A stretch of DNA of 20,000 nt from Symbiodinium natans (GCA_905221605.1 CAJNDS010000125.1:373196-393195), one strand, 5' to 3'. Positions 1 through 7,796 are shown, counted from the first letter of the stretch. The notes: generated by a model from the letters alone, not told the origin. Numbers and translations are program-made.

Positions 1-56
1 AAACCTGGTTTTTTGTTAAACGTTCGAGATTTCAGAACTTTCTCAACATCATTGTT

Positions 57-58
57 CT

Positions 59-120
<62 letters not shown>

Positions 121-145
121 CATGTATATGTACATGTATATGTAT

Positions 146-186
<41 letters not shown>
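57..186. repeat. TATATG/TA microsatellite
   Basis: Hexamer TATATG units with TACATG variants pass into a pure TA run from about 148. The long Val-Tyr and Ile-Tyr strings in conceptual translation here are only translated repeat. Confidence 0.95.
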
Positions 187-192
<6 letters not shown>

Positions 193-193
193 G

Positions 194-250
194 GTGCAAG
201 CGGCTTCCTCCCCCTCCGCGACGTGATCCTCACCGAAGTCCCCAGCATCG
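194..250 (+). CDS. Putative internal exon, protein unknown
   Basis: The TA tract ends in TATATAG, an AG acceptor, and the next bases read ASGFLPLRDVILTEVPSI with mostly C or G third positions. A GT follows at 251 (G|GTGGAG), with a second at 263. If this start is right, two bases belong to the previous codon and one base is left over. The upstream part of the open frame is microsatellite and should not be counted as protein. No family is recognised. Confidence 0.45.
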
Positions 251-299
251 GTGGAGATCGCGGTGCTCCCTGAGGCGCCAGAGGGATTTTTGGGGGTCT

Positions 300-366
300 T
301 TACTGTAGGGCGTTTAGGGCATTTAGGGCTCTGAGGGTTTAGGGTTTAGGGTTTAGGCTTCAGGGC
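300..366 (+). repeat. Degenerate TTTAGGG array (F)
   Basis: Three clean units are flanked by mutated ones. It lies directly downstream of the 194-250 exon candidate. Confidence 0.85.
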
Positions 367-421
367 CGGGTGCTCTCTTGCATCCCCCGCTTACACCTAA
401 AAAGCATATGCTTTTTTCCAG

Positions 422-575
422 GGTCTACTCCAAAGTAGGGTGACCAGTCAGGCCGCGAACTTCTACATCAGGCTTCTGCCGGAGAGCGCGCCGAGGGCCA
501 TCTGTTGGACGGCGCAGCTCCACCGTCTCCAAGTCCTGCCCCTCATGTGGAGAGCTCACCTCCCTTCACCTACTG
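422..575 (+). CDS. Putative exon, protein unknown
   Basis: A pyrimidine run GCTTTTTTCCAG at 410-421 makes a textbook acceptor. The frame that follows stays open for 53 codons to a TAG at 581-583; the other two frames close within nine codons. The middle part, containing QAANFYIRLLPESAPRAICW, has strongly GC-ending codons. A possible donor is G|GTTCTT at 576. If that donor is not used, this would be a terminal exon. An upstream TAA at 398-400 rules out extension to the left. A second AG at 446-447 would shorten the exon in the same frame. No family is recognised. Confidence 0.45.
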
Positions 576-583
576 GTTCTTAG

Positions 584-860
584 TAGGGGATGAGGAACAC
601 TTCGGTGCTGTACAGAAGCCGTTAAAGGGTGAATCTCGGGCGATATAAGAAACCCAATTCCCTCATTCCCTACGAGGAAGCAGCAGGTTTGGCTTGCAGG
701 CTGCGAGGCTGGCATAGAGTAGTCTGTGCATTTCTGGAAGAATGGTCAGTCCGTGCGCAGCTGCGCTGGCGGGGCTAGTCTCCTGCACCTTGCCTGCAAG
801 AACCCTAAGCCCCAACCCTCGACCCCGAAAGCCCTGCAGACAATATGCTATATTTCAGGG
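584..860. other. Unassigned sequence
   Basis: Mixed-composition DNA with no convincing reading frame or RNA fold. From 790 to 835 it grades into strongly mutated CCCTAA-like units. A TTTCAG at 854-859 sits just before the R array. Confidence 0.5.
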
Positions 861-938
861 AACCCTAAACCCTAAACCCTAAACTCTAAACCCTAAACCC
901 TAAACCCTAAACCCTAAACCCTAAACCCTAAACCCTAA
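861..938 (-). repeat. CCCTAAA array (R)
   Basis: About eleven units, nearly perfect, with one ACTCTAA variant near 882. It is followed by an island (940-1025) with an open frame but no clear splice edges. Confidence 0.95.
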
Positions 939-1025
939 GAGATGTCAGGATCTTTTTTGTGAGGGCCTCTGTCCCTGCTCGAACTATGAATCCAAGGCCA
1001 CATCAGGTTATCATGGAGGGGAGGG

Positions 1026-1104
1026 TGTTTAGGGTTCTGGGTTTAGGGTTTTTGGTTCAGAGTTTTGGGTTTAGGGTTCAGGCTTTAGGGTCTCGGGTTT
1101 AGGG
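1026..1104 (+). repeat. Degenerate TTTAGGG array (F)
   Basis: Units vary between TTTAGGG, TTCTGGG, TTTTGGT and TTCAGGC. Confidence 0.8.
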
Positions 1105-1113
1105 ACCTCCTTA

Positions 1114-1133
1114 TACCCTAAACCCTAAACCCT
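1114..1133 (-). repeat. Short CCCTAAA array (R)
   Basis: Less than three units, placed before the 1134-1255 island. Confidence 0.85.
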
Positions 1134-1196
1134 GCACCTTGAAATCCTATGTAAGGTTCTACCCGGCCACGCCCCACCGAGCGAACCCTACCTCAG

Positions 1197-1261
1197 GCAC
1201 CACCCCGTCGTCTGCCCTCCGTTCTGCTGAGCCCTTCTGACGGGCAGGGGAGGGACTTAGG
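1197..1261 (+). CDS. Possible exon, weak
   Basis: CCTACCTCAG gives an acceptor at 1195-1196, and the frame reads APPRRLPSVLLSPSDGQGRD before GG|GTTTTG at 1262, inside the first F unit. A competing frame starting upstream at the edge of the R array is also open to a TGA at 1238. Third positions favour the first frame only slightly. Confidence 0.25.
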
Positions 1262-1356
1262 GTTTTGGGGTTCAGAGTTTGGGGCGTAGAGTTTCAGGTT
1301 CAGGGTTTAGGGTTTAGGGTTTGGGGTTTGGGTTCAGGGTTTAGGGTTTAGGTAGG
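1256..1356 (+). repeat. Degenerate TTTAGGG array (F)
   Basis: A mixture of TTTAGGG, TTTGGGG and TTCAGGG units. Confidence 0.85.
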
Positions 1357-1511
1357 GTTTGTTGCTTCAGGGACCGTACCGGCCTCAGGCGCTTATTCGT
1401 AGATGCTTAGAGATGCTTGGTTGGGTTGAGAGCTACAGGTTGAGAGCTTAGGCGCAGAGTTTCGAGGGTTCGAGTGTTAGGGTGTCTTTGGATTGCTGGA
1501 TGTCATTCCAG

Positions 1512-1556
1512 CTAGTACTGCACCCCAAGCCTCAGAACATGAAGGCCCTCCATCGG
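1512..1556 (+). CDS. Putative exon of 15 codons
   Basis: GTCATTCCAG provides the acceptor at 1510-1511. The frame LVLHPKPQNMKALHR has 11 of 15 codons ending in G or C, against 4 of 14 in the only rival frame. It ends exactly at GG|GTTTAG, where the donor is the first unit of the next F array. It is phase 0 at both ends, which is compatible with the next candidate at 1619. Confidence 0.4.
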
Positions 1557-1602
1557 GTTTAGGAGGGTTTAGGGTTTAGGGTTTAGGGTTTAGGGTTTCG
1601 GG
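1557..1602 (+). repeat. TTTAGGG array (F)
   Basis: About five units. The first would serve as the 5' splice site of the preceding exon candidate. Confidence 0.95.
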
Positions 1603-1618
1603 CTACCGCGCGCCCCAG

Positions 1619-1735
1619 CTGCGGCGCGCGAGCGCGCGCGCGCGCGCGCGCTCGCGCGAGCTCCTTTTCCACGCCTCGGAAGTGGAGGCGCGAGGCGCGC
1701 CTGCACAAGAAAAGCAGGCCAAGGAAGCTGCTTAG
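1619..1735 (+). CDS. Putative terminal exon, Arg/Ala tract then ELLFHASEV
   Basis: CGCCCCAG supplies an acceptor. The frame runs through a CG-repeat tract as alternating Arg and Ala, then reads ELLFHASEVEARGAP and AQEKQAKEAA to a TAG at 1733-1735. That frame has 15 of 25 GC-ending codons after the tract, against 11 of 25 for the next best. The TAG lies in the first TTTAGGG-like unit, and any frame entering such an array stops within 21 nt, so a true protein end is not proven. The rival frame leaves through GG|GTTGAG at 1738. Confidence 0.4.
   Translation: MRRASARARARSRELLFHASEVEARGAPAQEKQAKEAA
1625..1658. repeat. Perfect 34-bp CG palindrome
   Basis: The sequence is CGCGCGAG, nine CG steps, then CTCGCGCG, perfectly self-complementary about 1641.5. 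Long alternating CG can adopt Z-DNA or a cruciform. It lies inside the candidate terminal exon. Confidence 0.95.
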
Positions 1736-1855
1736 GGTTGAGGTTTCGGGTTTATGGCTTAGAGCTTTTGGCTTAGGGTTTAGGGACTTGGGATTTGGGG
1801 TTTAGGGTTAGGGTTCTTTGGTTTGGGGTTTATATATAGGGTTTAGGGCGATGGG
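1736..1855 (+). repeat. Degenerate TTTAGGG array (F)
   Basis: Heavily mutated units containing a TATATATAGGG patch at 1830-1840. Confidence 0.8.
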
Positions 1856-1915
1856 TTCAGTGAGGAAAGTGTTTAGGGCTTTCGTGGACTTAAGGGCAAG
1901 GTCTCAGGTGGTCCC

Positions 1916-2697
1916 CAAACCCGAAACCCTAATCCCTACACCCCAAAGCCCCAAACCCCAAAACCCTAAACGCTAAAAGACCCAAAACCCTAAACCCTGC
2001 AACCCTAAATCCATCCCAACCTCATCTGAAAAAAAGTGCCGGAAAAAAGAGAGAAGAACACAAACGGCAATCCGGCCCAATACCCCGAGCCTGAAGCCTC
2101 ACTCCCCCTGAGTTTTTAATAAGAAGCCGCCAACAAACAGCAAACAACCCTAAACCCTAAACCCTGAACTCCTAAACCCTAAACCCTAAACCCTAAACCC
2201 CCAGACCCTAGACCCTACACCCTAAAGCCGTATATCCAGAAGCTCCGAAGTCCCCACAGCCTCATTTCCGGACCCTCCCTCCTGTCCTCCCCTCCTCCAA
2301 GCCCAACCCATTAAAAAAAACCTGAAAACTTCAACCCTGAGCCCTGAACTCTAAACCCTGAACCTGAAACCCTAAACCCTTATACTTATATCACCCTAAA
2401 CCCAAACCCTGAACCCTTACATACACACATGCATGAATGCATCAAGGATTGCATGCATACATACATCCATACATGCAGGCATGACCCCAAATCCCAAGTC
2501 CCTGAACCCTAAAGCCGCCTAAACCCCCCTGAAAGCCCCACTCCCTGAAACCCTTAAAACCCTTAAAGCCCTAAATCCCTAAAGCCCCTAAACCCCCCAA
2601 ACCCCCTAAACCCCCCAAACCCCCCAAACCCCCCAAACCCCCCAAACCCCCCCAAACCCCCCAAACCCCCCCAAACCCCCCTACACTCCCCTGAAAG
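1916..2697 (-). repeat. Long degenerate CCCTAAA region (R)
   Basis: R arrays at 1916-2008, 2146-2226, 2333-2419 and 2495-2697. The last has drifted to CCCCCCAAA-type units at 2585-2680. Between them lie purine-rich DNA (2009-2145), a pyrimidine-rich stretch (2227-2332) and a CATG/CATA tetranucleotide patch (2419-2483). No convincing coding sequence is seen in these gaps. Confidence 0.85.
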
Positions 2698-2729
2698 CCC
2701 CACTCCCGTGAACACCCGGGCATGGGCAG

Positions 2730-2779
2730 GAAGGCCTCCAGGAGCTCCTTCTGGACTTCGCATTTGGGCTCAACTTTTG
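2730..2779 (+). CDS. Putative exon (EGLQELLLDFAFGLNF)
   Basis: CATGGGCAG provides the acceptor at 2728-2729, and sixteen codons read EGLQELLLDFAFGLNF before TG|GTAGGG at 2780, the start of the next F array. Two bases are left over. The minus strand over 2719-2774 also has a high-GC3 frame (EPKCEVQKELLEAFLPMP) between an AAAAG and a GG|GTGTTC, so the strand is not beyond doubt. The + call matches the strand of all other good candidates. Confidence 0.45.
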
Positions 2780-3165
2780 GTAGGGCTTTTAGGGTTTTTT
2801 AGGGATTTTGGGGGTTTTTAGGGATTTTGGGGATTTTGGGGATTTTGGGGATTTTGGGGATTTAGGGTTTTTAGGGTTTTAGGGTTTTAGGGTTTTAGGG
2901 TTTTAGGGTTTTGGGGTTTTAGGGTGTTAGGGCTTTAGGGTTTTAGGGTTTTTAGGGTTTTAGGTCTTTTTGGGGTTTCAAGGGTTAGGGGTTTGGGGTT
3001 TAAGTTGTGGTTTTAGGTTTTAAGGTTTGGGGTTTCAAGTTTTTTGGTTTAGGGTTTGGGTAGTTTTGGTTTAGTGTTGATGGCTTCAGGACTAGGGTTT
3101 GGGGTTTCAGGGTAAGGGCTTGGGGTTTCGGGTATGGGCTTGCGGGTTCGGGGGTTAGGGTTCGG
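2780..3165 (+). repeat. Long degenerate TTTAGGG region (F)
   Basis: T-rich variants dominate: five GGGGATTTT units at about 2817-2862, then TTTTAGGG octamers at about 2870-2960. This is local amplification of mutated units. Confidence 0.9.
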
Positions 3166-3339
3166 GGTAGCCTCAGGGACATGTATATATCGTCATGACT
3201 AGGGTCATGAGTAGCATTAGCTATTGTTTGAACTGCTTTTGACCTTTCTTGGTGTATTATAATATGGGGTACTATAATCCCTCCTGAGGATTGTTAGCAG
3301 AAGGGGGAACATCCCAATCTTGGGATCAGAAACTCCCTG
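3166..3339. other. Unassigned AT-rich island
   Basis: Lower GC than its surroundings, with GTCATGAC/GGTCATGAG inverted words near 3191-3212 and a TATTATAATATGG patch near 3255. No coding signal; it lies in an F-to-R gap, the position of an intron interior. Confidence 0.5.
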
Positions 3340-3836
3340 AGCCCTAAACCCTCGACAACTGCCAGCGGGCCTGAAACCCTAAAATCCCACGACCCTAAAA
3401 CCCCAAAACCCTAAACCTCAAACCCCAAAACCCGAAACCCGAAACCAAGAAACCCTATATCCTAAATCCCCAAGCAGCCTAAAATCCTGAAGTTCCAAAA
3501 CCCCGAACCCTAAAACCCCAACACCTCCACACAGCCCAAAACCCTAAAGCCCCAAACAGCCTAAGCCCCATGCTGCCTTGCGGCCAGGAGACACTAAAAC
3601 CCAAAACCCCAAACCTTAAACCCACAACCCAAAAACCCGAAACCCTGAAACCCCAAAACCCTAAACTCCAAGACCCAGAACCCCTAAACCTTAAACCCGA
3701 AACCAACCAAAAACCCGAAACCCGAAACCCGAAACCCGAAACCCGAAACCCGAAACCCTAAACCCTAAACCCTAAACCCTAAACCCTAAACCCTAAACCC
3801 TAAACCCTAAACCCTAAACCCTAAACCCTAAACCCT
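3340..3836 (-). repeat. CCCTAAA array, degenerate then perfect (R)
   Basis: Highly mutated units up to about 3710, then six CCCGAAA units, then about eleven perfect CCCTAAA units at 3755-3836. The purest part abuts the next exon candidate. Confidence 0.95.
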
Positions 3837-3846
3837 ACCTCAACAG

Positions 3847-3942
3847 CCCACGCTTCGAGGTCGGCTCGAGTGTCACAACAGGCGCGCTCCTGGGGAGTCT
3901 GACAACCTGGAGACTCCCAAAGACGCCCCCGGAAAGGGGAAA
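3847..3942 (+). CDS. Putative exon, protein unknown
   Basis: Ten bases after the R array, CTCAACAG forms an acceptor. The frame runs 31 codons, containing PRFEVGSSVTTGALLGSLTT then WRLPKTPPERG, with about 22 of 31 codons ending in G or C. It ends at AA|GTTAGG, the start of the next F array. One base belongs to the previous codon and two are left over. The Gly/Ser/Thr-rich middle might be a membrane helix, but it is too short to assign to a family. Confidence 0.5.
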
Positions 3943-4075
3943 GTTAGGGTTTAGGGTTTAGGAATTAGGGTTTAGGGTTTAGGGTTTAGGGTTTAGGGCT
4001 TCGGGAGGTTCGAGAGGTTCGGGGTTTCAGGCTGTCTTGGGGTTTTAGGGTTTCGGGGCTTTTGGGGCTTAGGGG
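3943..4075 (+). repeat. TTTAGGG array (F)
   Basis: Starts directly at the exon edge with GTTAGGG. Clean to about 4000, then degenerate. Confidence 0.9.
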
Positions 4076-4230
4076 TTAGATAGTTACATGACGGTTCAGG
4101 GTTTGGGTCTAAGGGTTACTTGGAGGTTCAGGGTACTATAAGCCAGTAAGATGTGTAGATATCACCCACTGATAAGCCCCTGAAGCACCCTAATTGGGTT
4201 ATAATTGGGTTATAAGTACAGTTATTATTG
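4076..4230. other. Unassigned AT-rich island
   Basis: F-to-R gap with short TTGGGTTATAA direct repeats at 4195-4215. No coding signal seen. Confidence 0.5.
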
Positions 4231-4412
4231 GGTTAATAGCCCTAAACCTTAAACCCTAAACCCCAAACCCCTAAACCCGAAACCCTAAACCCGAAACCCG
4301 AAACCCAAAACCCGAAACCCTAAACCCTAAACCCTACACCTTACGCCCGAAACCCTAAACCCTAAGCCCTACACCCTAAACCCTAAACCCTAAAACCCTA
4401 AACCCTAAACCC
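4231..4412 (-). repeat. CCCTAAA array with CCCGAAA variants (R)
   Basis: CCCGAAA units cluster at 4275-4318; later units are mostly canonical. Followed by a 70-bp island (4413-4483) with no convincing exon. Confidence 0.9.
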
Positions 4413-4483
4413 GACACCAGCTACAAGGTGTAGTTACGACAAGAGGGGAGTCTCTGGGCAGCTCCCTGAACCCTCGCCCCCAT

Positions 4484-4553
4484 TAGGGTTTAGGGTTTAA
4501 GGTTTAGGGTTTCGAGTTTAGGGTTTAGGGTTTGGAGTTTAGGGTTTGGGGTT
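4484..4553 (+). repeat. TTTAGGG array (F)
   Basis: About ten units, some TTTGGAG or TTTCGAG. Confidence 0.9.
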
Positions 4554-4630
4554 GACCTTGAGAAGCTGAGTCTTGTTGTGCGTTCTTGTTTGGGTATGGG
4601 GCTTGGCGGTTCAAGGCTTGGGTCTCAGAG
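4543..4630 (+). CDS. Putative exon with consensus donor
   Basis: The array's own TTTAG can serve as acceptor at 4541-4542. The frame reads FGVDLEKLSLVVRSCLGMGL and continues to an AG|GTGAGA donor at 4631, one of the best 5' splice sites in the window. GC3 is only moderate. The first five codons are translated repeat, so the real left edge may be further right. Confidence 0.4.
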
Positions 4631-4649
4631 GTGAGAGCGTAGGGCACCG

Positions 4650-4710
4650 CAGGGTTTAGGGTTTAGGGTTTAGGGTTTAGGGTTTAGGGTTTAGGGTTTA
4701 GGGTTTAGGG
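4650..4710 (+). repeat. Perfect TTTAGGG array (F)
   Basis: More than eight identical units. Confidence 0.97.
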
Positions 4711-4733
4711 CTTCGGGTTGAACGTTCGGACAG

Positions 4734-4785
4734 CTCCTGGAGCCCAAGCTGTCCAGGCCGCCGTGCGCAGTTGGCTGGAGCACAG
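4734..4785 (+). CDS. Putative exon (LLEPKLSRPPCAVGWST)
   Basis: TTCGGACAG gives an acceptor at 4732-4733. Seventeen codons read LLEPKLSRPPCAVGWST, 13 of them GC-ending, to G|GTCGCA at 4786. A related stretch with CTGGAGCCCTAGGCTGTC lies at about 4835-4852, suggesting an imperfect copy of the exon start. Confidence 0.4.
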
Positions 4786-4856
4786 GTCGCACATCCCCAG
4801 CATGCTAGGCCCTGTGCCCTGGGCTTGGCAAGCCGCTGGAGCCCTAGGCTGTCTTC

Positions 4857-4880
4857 GGGTTTAGGGTTTAGGGTTTAGGG
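4857..4880 (+). repeat. Short TTTAGGG array (F)
   Basis: Three units whose last TTTAG can act as acceptor for the next small exon. Confidence 0.95.
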
Positions 4881-4909
4881 AACGGCCGCCCTCCGGAGGC
4901 GCAGGCCAG
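4879..4909 (+). CDS. Possible 31-nt microexon (NGRPPEAQA)
   Basis: TTTAG of the array, then nine codons NGRPPEAQA with 8 of 9 GC-ending, then AG|GTGGGG. A CATCGCTGCAGCC duplication follows at 4923-4947, in what would be an intron. Confidence 0.35.
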
Positions 4910-5048
4910 GTGGGGCCTTCCCATCGCTGCAGCCCATCGCTGCAGCCGACCAAGCGGGGGTCGAGTCAGGCACCTGGCTGTTGGCAGCGGAAATGTTGCT
5001 GGAGATTCCCCCTGCCCTGGCTGCATTTTCCAAACACCACCTCCCCAG

Positions 5049-5158
5049 AGTGGTGGGAACTGACGCAAACCAAATTGATGGACCCGAGAGACTTCTCAGT
5101 CCAGATTCACAGGGTGCGCGAGAGGCGGGAGAGGGAAGCGTTTGCAGAGCAACACTAA
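5049..5158 (+). CDS. Putative terminal exon, charged C-terminus
   Basis: The pyrimidine-rich CACCACCTCCCCAG precedes 35 codons reading WWELTQTKLMDPRDFSVQIH then RVRERREREAFAEQH and TAA at 5156-5158, just before an R array. GC3 is 24 of 35, against about 14 of 36 for the overlapping frame beginning VVGTDANQID. The Arg/Glu-rich end could be helical. The same frame is open back to 4910, so the exon may start further left. Family not recognised. Confidence 0.45.
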
Positions 5159-5350
5159 AACCTCAACCCCCTAAACCACAACCCCCAAACCCTAAAGCCT
5201 AAACCCTAACCCCAAACCCCAAACCCTCAACCCTAGAACACCTAACGCCCTTTAAGTTTAGTGTCTTAAGCCTAAACCCCAAACCCCAAACCCCAAACCC
5301 CAAGCCCCAAGCCCCAAACCCTAAACCCTAAACCCTAAACCCCAAAACCC
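5159..5350 (-). repeat. CCCTAAA/CCCCAAA arrays with a duplicated spacer (R)
   Basis: Two R arrays separated by CCCTCAACCCTAGAACACCTAACG (5223-5246); a diverged copy, CCCTCAACCTTAGAACCCCTAG, follows at 5347-5368. Array plus spacer look duplicated together. Confidence 0.85.
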
Positions 5351-5441
5351 TCAACCTTAGAACCCCTAGTGCTCTTAAGCCACGACTCGCCATCCAGGGT
5401 CGCTTCCCTCCTTGGCAACACACTGCAAGCCGCCCCTGCAG

Positions 5442-5489
5442 CACGTGGACGTGGCCGTCGCCACGCACAGGAGAGGGGGCCCTTTTGGA
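5442..5489 (+). CDS. Putative exon (HVDVAVATHRRGGPFG)
   Basis: GCCGCCCCTGCAG is a good acceptor. Sixteen codons read HVDVAVATHRRGGPFG, with 9 of the first 10 ending in G or C, to GGA|GTTGTTAG at 5490. Phase 0 at both ends. A longer frame (KPRLAIQGRFPPWQHTAS...) overlaps but has weaker third positions. Confidence 0.45.
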
Positions 5490-5599
5490 GTTGTTAGGGG
5501 CTTAGGGTCCCAGGGCTTAGGGTTTTTTTAGGGCTTAGGGTTTTTGAGGGCTTTAGGGTTTTAGGGTTTAGGGTTTAGGGCAACCCTAAACCCTAAACC

Positions 5600-5652
<53 letters not shown>

Positions 5653-6020
5653 ACCCTAAACCCTCAACCCTCAACCACCCTCAACCCTAAACCCTAAACC
5701 CTAAACCCTAAACCCTAAACCCCAAACCCTAAACCCTGTGAGGGTTGAGGGTTTGATGGTTTTAGGGTTTAGGGTTTGAGGGTTGCCTTTATTGGGGTGT
5801 TTGGGGGTTCTGAGGGTTTTCGTGGCTCCAGGAGCTTTTTGGGTTTTGGGACGGTTCAGGGTTTAGGGTTTGGGGTTTGGGGTTTGGGGTTTACGGGGGT
5901 GTTTTGGGGTTGTGTTTGGGCATTTTGGTGTCTTGAGGGTTTGAGGGTTGCTGTTTTTATGTTTTTTTTTGGGGGGGTTACAGCTTTTCGCTTGTGCCGG
6001 GATTAAGGTTTAGGGTTCTG
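5490..6020. repeat. Abutting inverted arrays F/R/F
   Basis: F at 5490-5579 abuts R at 5582-5738 with no spacer, and R abuts F at 5739-5785, continuing degenerate to about 6020. The R part holds a run of CCCTCAA variant units (about 5597-5680). Both junctions can form long hairpins. G- and T-rich DNA with a G7 run follows to 6095. Confidence 0.9.
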
Positions 6021-6095
6021 GGGCTGTCTTTTGTTGTTTTGTGTGTGGGCGTGGGTGGGAGGTGGGAGGGGGGTAGGCTTGCTCACAGACTCAGT

Positions 6096-6327
6096 CCTAA
6101 ACCCTCCAACTCCTAACCCCCCAAAGCCTAAAGCCCCCAAACCGCCAAACCCTGAAACCCTAAAGCCCTACAAACCCTACGCCCGAAGCTCGAAGCCCAA
6201 AACCCTAAACCCTACACCCTAAACCCCCCATACCTTAAAGCCCTAAACTCTCAAGCCCCTGAAGTTTTGAAGCCCCAAAAAATGTGAGAGTAAACCCTGA
6301 ACCCTAAACCCTAAACCCTAAACCCTA
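6096..6327 (-). repeat. Degenerate CCCTAAA array (R)
   Basis: Mostly mutated units, perfect only at the right end (6300-6327). Confidence 0.85.
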
Positions 6328-6329
6328 AT

Positions 6330-7066
6330 GCTGCACCCGCTTTAGTATCGGCCCCCTCTTTAAAGACAATTTGGCTGAATTATTCAGGACACCCTGACTG
6401 CTTGGGAGTCCCTCTTTAAAGGCAAACGGCTCCCGAAATCCGGAATTTTTGTTTAAGGGTTTGGGGCTTGCTTCGGCCATAAAGCCGGGCCTTATGAGTT
6501 CAAAGCCGGGCCTTGTGATTTTAAAGGCCGACCTTATCCATTCCAACCGGCCCGAAACCATTAATTCCCTTTAAGAAACCATTTGAAAAATTGGTTTCGT
6601 TCAATCCGACAAGGGGCTGGTCCAGGGACCCCCTCCGACCCCCAATAATGGGACTGATTCGGGACCCTCTTTAATGTCCAGGCCTTGGCCCGGAGCCCAG
6701 ATTTTGGATGCCGGGCTGCCTGGGCTTAAAGCCGGGCCGTATGAATGTTAAAGCCGGGCCTTAGGATTTCAAAGGCCGACCCCCTGAATTCCAACCGGCC
6801 CGAAACCAATATACTTTCTTTAAGGAAACCATTTGAAAAGTTGGCCCCCCTCAATCCGACAAGGGGGTGGTCCAGGGGCCCCTCCGACCCCCAAGAATGG
6901 GACTGATTCGGGACCCTCTTTAATGTCCAGGCCCCGGCCCGGAGGCTCCGAATTTAGAAAAAGCCAATGGATCCCGTTTAAATTCATATAAACTCATCCT
7001 GGGCCCCTTAAAATCCAGCCTCGACTGTTCCCGGGGGGGGGGGGACACACTAAAGGAGGTGCCACA
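6330..7066. repeat. Element with 215-bp tandem duplication, no telomere units
   Basis: Two copies, 6481-6695 and 6728-6944, share AAAGCCGGGCC, AAGGCCGACC, CCAACCGGCCCGAAACCA, CAATCCGACAAGGGG, CCTCCGACCCCCAA and GGACCCTCTTTAATGTCCAG in order. Each copy itself begins with a doubled AAAGCCGGGCC word. CCCTCTTTAAA words also occur upstream at 6354 and 6412. A G12 tract sits at 7033-7044. No conserved frame is evident. It may be a fragment of a dispersed repeat. Confidence 0.8.
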
Positions 7067-7115
7067 TTAAACCCTAAACCCTAAACCCTAGAACCCTAAA
7101 CTCTCAACCCCGAAG
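7067..7115 (-). repeat. CCCTAAA array (R)
   Basis: About six units preceding the next exon candidate. Confidence 0.9.
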
Positions 7116-7152
7116 CCACAAAAAGTGTGGGAGGATTAAATCGCTGGCCCAG

Positions 7153-7210
7153 CTCGCGCTCTGGCGGCCGACGGAAAAAACCTGCGAGGCTCCCTGGTCG
7201 AAGCTTAAGG
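7153..7210 (+). CDS. Putative exon (LALWRPTEKTCEAPWSKLK)
   Basis: CGCTGGCCCAG provides an acceptor at 7151-7152. Nineteen codons read LALWRPTEKTCEAPWSKLK, then G|GTTTAC at 7211, which is the first, mutated, unit of the F array. One base is left over. Context is R array, island, F array. Confidence 0.45.
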
Positions 7211-7389
7211 GTTTACTCGGTTTAGGGTTTAGGGTTTAGGGTTTAGGGTTTGTAGGGTTTATAGGGTTTATAGGGCTCATAGGGTTTATAGGGTTTATAG
7301 GGTGTTAAGGGTTTAGGGTTAGAGGGTTTAGGGTTTAAGGGTTTAGCGCTCAAGGGTTTACGGTTCAGGGTTTGAGGGTTTAGGGTCGA
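7211..7389 (+). repeat. TTTAGGG array with TTTATAGGG variants (F)
   Basis: Four or five TTTATAGGG units at about 7257-7305 show local spread of one variant. Neighbouring units are canonical or TTTAAGGG. Confidence 0.9.
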
Positions 7390-7677
7390 GCGTATTTTCG
7401 CCCGGGCACTCAATTCGAGCACCTCTTTTGGCTTTTGTTGCCGTTCATTGTCGAGCTTTCTAGCTTTGTGGTGCTTTACTGTAACTTTACATCTTTAGCC
7501 TTTTTGGGCTTATTGGGTTTCTTAATAAGGCAGCTAAAAATTTAATTTTTTGCTGCCCTCCTAAGTGCAGCCAAGCTAGCAACTCTAGTATAACCTACGA
7601 CTCATCAGTCAAGGGGTTGCTTTAGGGGCCGAAATAGTTAGAACAGGCTTTTGGCGGGTTGTTTTAGTTATATAGGG
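7390..7677. other. Unassigned AT-rich island with near-palindrome
   Basis: F-to-R gap of 290 bp without a clear frame. Positions 7529-7542 (GGCAGCTAAAAATT) and 7544-7557 (AATTTTTTGCTGCC) form a 14-bp stem with one mismatch and a one-base centre. Confidence 0.6.
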
Positions 7678-7777
7678 ACCTAAACCCTAAGCCCTCAACC
7701 CTAAACCCTAAACCCTCAACCCTAAAACCCTAAAACCTTAAACCCTAAATCCTAAAAACCTAAACCCTAAACCCTAA
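7678..7777 (-). repeat. CCCTAAA array (R)
   Basis: Mixed CCCTAAA, CCCTCAA and CCCTAAAA units. Confidence 0.92.
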
Positions 7778-7796
7778 TGAAGTGGCAGGACCCCAG

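Noticed and set aside
13-273. 86-codon ORF beginning in the microsatellite
   Set aside because: The first 60 codons are TATATG/TA repeat. Only the last part, from 194, is kept as an exon.
2700-2775. Minus-strand exon (EPKCEVQKELLEAFLPMP)
   Set aside because: High third-position GC, but the + strand has a better acceptor and donor pair here and agrees with the neighbouring candidates.
5776-6006. 76-codon + strand ORF with GFRG/GLG strings
   Set aside because: Translated degenerate TTTAGGG repeat and G/T-rich DNA.
6325-6561. 78-codon minus-strand ORF in the tandem element
   Set aside because: Covers only the flank and part of the first repeat copy, and the frame is not conserved in the second copy; more likely chance.
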